Positions 1 through 3,839 of a DNA stretch of 6,318 nucleotides are shown in pieces (position 1 is the stretch's first letter; each line of letters starts with the position of its first letter). The notes under the pieces are model-generated. The model searched no databases and was not told the origin of the DNA. It saw only the letters and a list, made by a program, of their open reading frames with translations. A program made the position numbers and the translations under genes. The stretch spans positions 1 through 6,318 of the forward strand of contig JAFSLR010000285.1 of assembly GCA_017448375.1 (NCBI GenBank). Reading direction: 5' to 3'. The DNA is from Synergistaceae bacterium. GTDB taxonomy: Bacteria; Synergistota; Synergistia; Synergistales; Aminobacteriaceae.

Positions 1-56
1 CAAAACGCCGGGCAATGTCGCCTTTATGGGAAGACTATATCAAGTGGGAAAAATAA
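1..56 (+). CDS. nifS: Cysteine desulfurase NifS-like, C-terminal end only
   Basis: Only the last 17 codons and the TAA stop are inside the window; the reading frame is open to the left edge, with the first whole codon at base 3. The tail reads KRRAMSPLWEDYIKWEK. The R-x-MSPLW-(E/D) ending is typical of NifS-type cysteine desulfurases, the PLP enzymes that take sulfur from cysteine and hand it to a scaffold protein for Fe-S cluster assembly. The assignment rests mainly on context: the stop codon directly abuts the ATG of a NifU/IscU scaffold gene (TAAATG), the classic nifS-nifU order, implying co-transcription and translational coupling. The active-site lysine and cysteine lie outside the window and cannot be checked. 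Confidence 0.72.
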   Translation, partial: KRRAMSPLWEDYIKWEK

Positions 57-473
57 ATGGCACTGGATTACAGCAAAAAGTTAATGGATCACTTCATGAA
101 TCCGCGCAACGTAGGCGAGATTGAGAACGCAGACGGAGTCGGCGAGGCCGGGAATCCTAAATGCGGGGACATCATGAAAATATATCTGAAAGTGAATCCC
201 GACACGAAAATCATTGAGGACGTGAAGTTCAAGACATTTGGGTGCGCTAGTGCTATTGCGTCGTCGAGTATGGCAACGGAGCTCATCAAGGGACGGACGA
301 TTGACGAAGCGTGGAACCTGACGAACAACGCCGTAGCAGAAGCTCTTGACGGACTGCCGCCGATAAAGATGCACTGTTCTGTGCTTGCTGAGGAATCAAT
401 ACATGCTGCACTGAATGATTACAGGAAGAAGCACGGAATGGAAGAGATACCGATGGAACATCACGAGGATTAG
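57..473 (+). CDS. nifU: Fe-S cluster assembly scaffold NifU/IscU-like
   Basis: A 138-residue, single-domain scaffold on which [2Fe-2S]/[4Fe-4S] clusters are built in the cytoplasm from sulfur supplied by the cysteine desulfurase, then passed to apo-proteins. The three cluster-ligand cysteines are all present: Cys36 in NPKCGD, Cys63 in FGCASAIASSS and Cys107 in MHCS. Asp38, conserved and important for cluster release, is also there. LPPIK at 100-104 matches the LPPVK loop that in E. coli IscU is recognised by the HscA chaperone. The length matches a stand-alone IscU/NifU N-terminal domain; the ferredoxin-like and Nfu domains of long nitrogen-fixation NifU are absent, so a housekeeping role is more likely than nitrogenase maturation. 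The start is fixed by the preceding stop (TAAATG) and the MALDYSKKLMDHF opening typical of the family. Only a weak GGGAA ribosome site lies upstream, consistent with coupling to nifS. No iscR, hscA/B or fdx is visible. Confidence 0.95.
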   Translation: MALDYSKKLMDHFMNPRNVGEIENADGVGEAGNPKCGDIMKIYLKVNPDTKIIEDVKFKTFGCASAIASSSMATELIKGRTIDEAWNLTNNAVAEALDGLPPIKMHCSVLAEESIHAALNDYRKKHGMEEIPMEHHED

Positions 474-486
474 CGGGTAAGAATTG

Positions 487-525
487 AGTCCCTCTCCTTA
501 ACGTTTAGGGGAGGGATTTTTGTTT
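487..525 (+). terminator. Intrinsic terminator of nifS-nifU
   Basis: The arms at 489-498 and 507-516 pair over 10 bp with a single G-U wobble around an 8-nt loop, and 487-488 can extend the stem. The stem is followed at once by TTTTTGTTTT (517-526), so this is a textbook Rho-independent terminator for the plus strand. It lies between two convergent genes and overlaps the end of the ankyrin gene by a base or so. On the minus strand the same hairpin is followed only by CTCAATTCTT, so termination of the ankyrin transcript here would be weaker. Confidence 0.9.
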
Positions 526-1424
526 TATCGTCTTGATGATTTGGGGGCTGTTGTGAGAGATTTTAGCCTTTTGAAAGCCGGAGAACGTTTAATTTTTGTC
601 CGGTTTGGCATACTGACGGCGTAATCAAAAGCTGTTTTGCCCTCAAGATTTCGTATGTTTGGGTCTGCTTTTGCGTCAAGAAGCAGATTCACTACATCGG
701 GGTTGTCATACAGAACTGCGAACATCAAGGGCGTAAAGGTGGACAAAAAATTATCCCTTGCAGCATGTGAGAGACTGCGCGATGGTCCGCCTAACGGATC
801 ATAAGCACTCCACTTAACTCTGAAATTTTCCCGTTCCTCATATTGAAGCCAGTCATCAAATTCTTCCTGTGTAATTTCATCGTGAGTGTTGATATTTCCT
901 TTTGCCTTTATGAGTTCAGCAATAACAGTTTTTGCATCAGAATAGTTTTTGTATTCGGAAGCCACAACATGAAACATGCTGCCATTGTTGCCGCTGCTCG
1001 CACTATTAGGGTCTGCTCCGGCTTTAAGGAGTTCCCTTACTGCGTCAATATTCCTGTTCTTAACTGCACATGACAAAGGAGTCTCAAATATTGTATTGCC
1101 TGATGTGGCTACTGCATTTACGTCAAGCCCCTGTTCAATCAAAAATTTTATGACACCTGAGTTTGTGTTATACATGGCCGCAAGGTGAAGAGGAGTCTCG
1201 CCGTATTCAAACGTATCTGTATAATGTTCTTCTTCTTTCTCATAATCATATGCTTTTCTGCTTACGTTGAAATTTGCTCCCATCTTCAGTGCTTCTTTGA
1301 GCTGTTGGGAAGTTCCGTTGCGCGCAAGAAGAAACACATCAATTTCTCCGGCCTCAGCAGTTACAGCCGCAAAAAGCGTTACACACACAGCAATGATTAC
1401 AGCAAATTTACTTTTCATAGTCAT
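525..1424 (-). CDS. Secreted ankyrin-repeat protein
   Basis: A 299-residue protein. Residues 1-25 form a signal peptide: a short basic start, a hydrophobic core (FAVIIAVCVTLFAAV) and an AEA site before Gly26, so it should be exported to the periplasm, with no lipobox cysteine. The rest is built of ankyrin repeats: a first degenerate unit (about 28-53), a clear one with TPLHLAA and FLIEQGLDVN (77-103), a third with TPLSCAV and LLKAGADPN (115-140), a weak one ending in LIKAKGNIN (150-179), and TPLMFAV with LLLDAKADPN (231-256) plus a capping GKTAFDYA (262-269). Two stretches break the repeat pattern: an acidic insert at about 54-74 and a roughly 50-residue insert at 180-229. The tail is basic. 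Ankyrin repeats bind proteins; the partner is not evident. The gene follows the protease gene by 53 nt on the same strand, so a shared periplasmic job is plausible but inferred. The start is chosen from the strong AAGGAGG site 5 nt upstream. Confidence 0.88.
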   Translation of the reverse strand: MTMKSKFAVIIAVCVTLFAAVTAEAGEIDVFLLARNGTSQQLKEALKMGANFNVSRKAYDYEKEEEHYTDTFEYGETPLHLAAMYNTNSGVIKFLIEQGLDVNAVATSGNTIFETPLSCAVKNRNIDAVRELLKAGADPNSASSGNNGSMFHVVASEYKNYSDAKTVIAELIKAKGNINTHDEITQEEFDDWLQYEERENFRVKWSAYDPLGGPSRSLSHAARDNFLSTFTPLMFAVLYDNPDVVNLLLDAKADPNIRNLEGKTAFDYAVSMPNRTKIKRSPAFKRLKSLTTAPKSSRR

Positions 1425-1429
1425 AATTT

Positions 1430-1436
1430 CCTCCTT
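1430..1436 (-). promoter_or_regulatory. Strong ribosome binding site, ankyrin gene
   Basis: On the minus strand AAGGAGG lies 5 nt before the ATG at 1424. This favours the first Met over the second one two codons later (11 nt spacing). It is the strongest Shine-Dalgarno sequence in the window, suggesting the ankyrin gene is translated efficiently and independently of the gene before it. Confidence 0.8.
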
Positions 1437-1447
1437 CTTTCGTTAAA

Positions 1448-1463
1448 GTGAGAACGTTATCAC
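1448..1463. promoter_or_regulatory. 16-bp operator-like palindrome
   Basis: GTGATAACGTTCTCAC (minus strand) is an inverted repeat centred on the CG step, with one mismatched pair. Its inner 14 bases fit the general LacI/CcpA-family operator pattern TGWNANCGNTNWCA at every fixed position. It sits in the 53-nt gap between protease and ankyrin genes, 24-39 nt before the ankyrin start. No convincing promoter with a sensible start point accompanies it, and no cognate regulator is in the window, so regulatory function is a suggestion only. Confidence 0.35.
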
Positions 1464-1477
1464 AAACAAATCCCTTT

Positions 1478-2950
1478 TTATCTTATTCGTAGCTGCTTTT
1501 TTACCTCCTTTATTAGGCTTTCAATTCGGCTGCCTTTTTTGGCCGTTCTCCATTTGATTTCGTCAGAAGGTCTTACGTAATCCCGTGCGATATTGCCATT
1601 TGTACAATAATTCACAGTTTCCAAATGTACATACGTATTATTCTGTAAATCAATACCATAGTGAAGGAAACATACTCCAAGTTCCTCGCCTGAACGAACA
1701 ACAAAATGAGGGTCTTTGAGCATTTCTGCTTTTGCCTTTTCTGATGGAAGCCAAGCCGTTACGAACGAGGCAATATGCGATTTCCTGTCATACTTAACGC
1801 TTTCTATTACAAGGTACATTTCATACATGTCATCCTTGCGTACAAACTTTACTCCTGGAATGCCGTCAAGAGTCCGTTCTGTTTTAGGGGGGATTTTCAC
1901 TTTTGGGGTGTTATTTACTTTCGGCGGAATGTCAGTATGAGCAGTTAATGCTTTTGCTGGCTTGTTGATTGCCGAGTTAAGGAACTGAGTTAATATTGTT
2001 GATGGTACAGCGAAATTAAGATTTTGCCCTTCACCCAAATTGGCCGTAACCATTCCGACAACTTCACAATTAACATTCAGCAATGCGCCTCCGCTTGAAC
2101 CGGGTGAAACAGGAGCTGTAAACTGTACCCATAAGTTGCCATACATTTCCCTTATTGCCGATACTATACCATTTGATACAGTACCGCTTAATCCTTTTGG
2201 ATTTCCTATTGCAATTACAGTTTCTCCCTGTTTGGGAAGCATATTGTTGATTTTAAGGAACGGTACAGCATATGACGTATCTACTTTCAGGAGTGCCATA
2301 TCCTTTTGAGCGTCATAATCCTTCACAAGTGCTGAAATATTCTGCCCGCCATGTGTCGTAACAACAATATATCCTGCACCTTCTATAACATGATGATTAG
2401 TGAGAATATCTCCATTCTGACTCACAAAAAATCCACTCCCTAAACGCCCTGCATTCGTCTTTATAAATACCATTGACGGCATCACACGCTCAACAAGAGA
2501 CGTATAATCAGACGGAGGATTGTTGATTACTACCTGCGGGGACGGCGTTTCTTCCTGCTTGCTGCGAATCGCTTCAAGCTCGCGCCTTATGCTCTCATAC
2601 TCACTTAATGACACTGTATTGTTGTTCGGGGCTTTGTTCTCCGTGTGAAGTGTGTAAACGAAATATACTATTCCCGCAAATGACAGGAGAAACACTCCGG
2701 CAATAAGCACAGCAAACTTCATCAGCAGCCCTTCGTTTTTCTTTTCTTCAGGCTTGACTGTTCCACCGCCGTAAAGTTCCTCGTACACTTCAAGCAGAAT
2801 GTGATATGCTTCTTCAATTTTCACTTTCTGCTCTTTATTGTCTCCGCATTCCGAAATTTTAACCTTGTAGTTTTTCTCTATCCTGTCGATATAGAGATTC
2901 TCATCATCAAGCGATATTCCCAAATATAAACATGCTTCTTCAGGTGTCAT
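1478..2950 (-). CDS. Membrane-anchored S1C (HtrA-like) serine protease with J-like N-domain
   Basis: Numbered from the ATG at 2950, the protein has 490 residues. Residues 1-60 resemble a DnaJ J domain (EEACLYLGI, then helices ending IEEAYHILLEVYEEL), but the HPD tripeptide is missing. A membrane span at about 75-101 is followed by a short coiled coil (114-134). Residues 147-325 form a trypsin-like domain with the full triad: His187 in LTNHHVI, Asp217 in KDMALLKVD and Ser286 in PGSSGGAL; GNPKG (249-253) is also HtrA-like. No PDZ domain follows. Instead a Pro/Lys-rich linker (331-357, repeated PPK) leads to a domain (about 362-490) whose HYGIDLQNNTY and DEIKW..AKKGSRIESL features recall surface-adhesin E-like proteins; Cys427 and Cys449 could form a disulfide. 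Topology is probably N-in, protease in the periplasm, suggesting envelope quality control or processing. Upstream in-frame TTG (2983), ATG (2980) and GTG (2956) starts were considered; 2950 has a GGGGG site 9 nt upstream and opens directly on the domain. The substrate is unknown. Confidence 0.87.
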   Translation of the reverse strand: MTPEEACLYLGISLDDENLYIDRIEKNYKVKISECGDNKEQKVKIEEAYHILLEVYEELYGGGTVKPEEKKNEGLLMKFAVLIAGVFLLSFAGIVYFVYTLHTENKAPNNNTVSLSEYESIRRELEAIRSKQEETPSPQVVINNPPSDYTSLVERVMPSMVFIKTNAGRLGSGFFVSQNGDILTNHHVIEGAGYIVVTTHGGQNISALVKDYDAQKDMALLKVDTSYAVPFLKINNMLPKQGETVIAIGNPKGLSGTVSNGIVSAIREMYGNLWVQFTAPVSPGSSGGALLNVNCEVVGMVTANLGEGQNLNFAVPSTILTQFLNSAINKPAKALTAHTDIPPKVNNTPKVKIPPKTERTLDGIPGVKFVRKDDMYEMYLVIESVKYDRKSHIASFVTAWLPSEKAKAEMLKDPHFVVRSGEELGVCFLHYGIDLQNNTYVHLETVNYCTNGNIARDYVRPSDEIKWRTAKKGSRIESLIKEVKKQLRIR

Positions 2951-2959
2951 TCTCACATT

Positions 2960-2964
2960 CCCCC
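2960..2964 (-). promoter_or_regulatory. Likely ribosome binding site deciding the protease start
   Basis: A GGGGG run on the minus strand lies 9 nt before the ATG at 2950. The longer in-frame alternatives at 2983 (TTG) and 2980 (ATG) have no purine-rich site upstream and would overlap the citG-like gene by 14-17 nt. With the 2950 start the gap to the preceding stop is 16 nt. Confidence 0.5.
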
Positions 2965-2966
2965 GT

Positions 2967-3839
2967 CTAAATATTATCATCAAGCGAATACATGAAATAC
3001 GTTACCGCCAAAAGATCCCCCGAACCGCCCGGGCTAATCCATCTCGCAATAAATTCCCCGTCAAGCCTCCGAATATCCTCAAGCCCGAACCCCGACTCTA
3101 CCATTTCACCCGCAAGACTCATCACATCATTTGCGGTCTTGATGTCGTGCCGTGAAATTATGTTCGTGTCCTTAGCGTGTGCCATAATGTGAATCAGAGT
3201 CATACACAGCGCGTCATTGAGGCACATTCCCCGCGAAACATACCCCCTAAGCGCAGGAAGTCCCGCAGCCCTCACAGAAGGATACCCCGATTCAGCCTCG
3301 CCCCTTATGCCCGTGATACCGTGTTCGAGATATACCCGCTCCCCTTTCGTGAGCATGGCCGGATTCTTGTCCCTCACGCCCGCAAAATCACGCTCACATA
3401 TTCCCGCGCACATTTCGCCCGCAAGCGTCATGACTCCGTCCGCTGTAACCTCGCGCCCTGAACCCGCAATATATCCCGCGCACGCACTCAGCAAGCCGAG
3501 CGAAAATATTTCCCCCTTGTGAGTGTTGATTCCCCCTGTAGCCGCAAACATTCTCTTTTCGGCCTCGACTCCAATCCCGCGAACCGCCGGGAAAACTTCA
3601 GCCGGAGGAATATTTTTCCTTCCCCCCGTGAAGCCTTCCTGCGAAAATTCCATGAAACTTCCAGCCAGACTCGCCGCGCTCTTCATGAACGTAAAAAAAT
3701 CCATGTCCTTATGTGCGCCGGAGTTATTGCGGTCGACAAGCCCGGGTTTGGGAGTCGCTGACACCTCAAGCAGCATTGCCTCAAGTGCCAGACTCCCAAT
3801 TTTCTGCGGTATATTATTCTTCGTCCTCGTACTCGTCAT
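2967..3839 (-). CDS. citG: Triphosphoribosyl-dephospho-CoA synthase, CitG family
   Basis: A 290-residue protein of normal CitG length. CitG enzymes convert 3'-dephospho-CoA and ATP to 2'-(5''-triphosphoribosyl)-3'-dephospho-CoA, releasing adenine; the product is the precursor of the prosthetic group of citrate lyase (or, for MdcB, malonate decarboxylase). Family blocks in order: EVSATPKPGLVDRNNSGAHKDM (about 26-47), TGGINTHKGEIFSLG (101-115), GIRGEAESGYPSVR (about 177-190), HAKDTNIISRH (about 220-230) and SPGGSGDLLAVTYF (near 270-283). All look intact, so an active enzyme is expected. The ATG at 3839 overlaps the end of the RND gene by 26 nt and has no strong ribosome site, implying translational coupling; the next Met is inside the first conserved region. 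No citrate lyase or malonate decarboxylase subunit gene is in the window, so the acceptor protein is unknown and a different substrate cannot be excluded. The gene is locally GC-rich (sampled lines near 57-62%). Confidence 0.88.
   Translation of the reverse strand: MTSTRTKNNIPQKIGSLALEAMLLEVSATPKPGLVDRNNSGAHKDMDFFTFMKSAASLAGSFMEFSQEGFTGGRKNIPPAEVFPAVRGIGVEAEKRMFAATGGINTHKGEIFSLGLLSACAGYIAGSGREVTADGVMTLAGEMCAGICERDFAGVRDKNPAMLTKGERVYLEHGITGIRGEAESGYPSVRAAGLPALRGYVSRGMCLNDALCMTLIHIMAHAKDTNIISRHDIKTANDVMSLAGEMVESGFGLEDIRRLDGEFIARWISPGGSGDLLAVTYFMYSLDDNI

Noticed and set aside
57..473. A nitrogen-fixation role for the NifU-like protein
   Set aside because: The protein is a single scaffold domain without the extra domains of long NifU, and no nif structural genes are present; a housekeeping Fe-S role is simpler.
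1448..1463. The palindrome as a terminator hairpin of the protease gene
   Set aside because: There is no room for a loop in a perfect fold, the stem is short with a mismatch, and no T-run follows on the minus strand.
1436..1475. Promoter for the ankyrin gene with TTGTTT and TTTAAC boxes around the palindrome
   Set aside because: The boxes match the consensus poorly and the implied start point would fall inside the ribosome binding site.
2978..2983. TTG/ATG at 2983/2980 as the protease start
   Set aside because: No Shine-Dalgarno sequence precedes them and the added residues are not domain-like; the ATG at 2950 has a GGGGG site and opens directly on the J-like domain. Not fully excluded.
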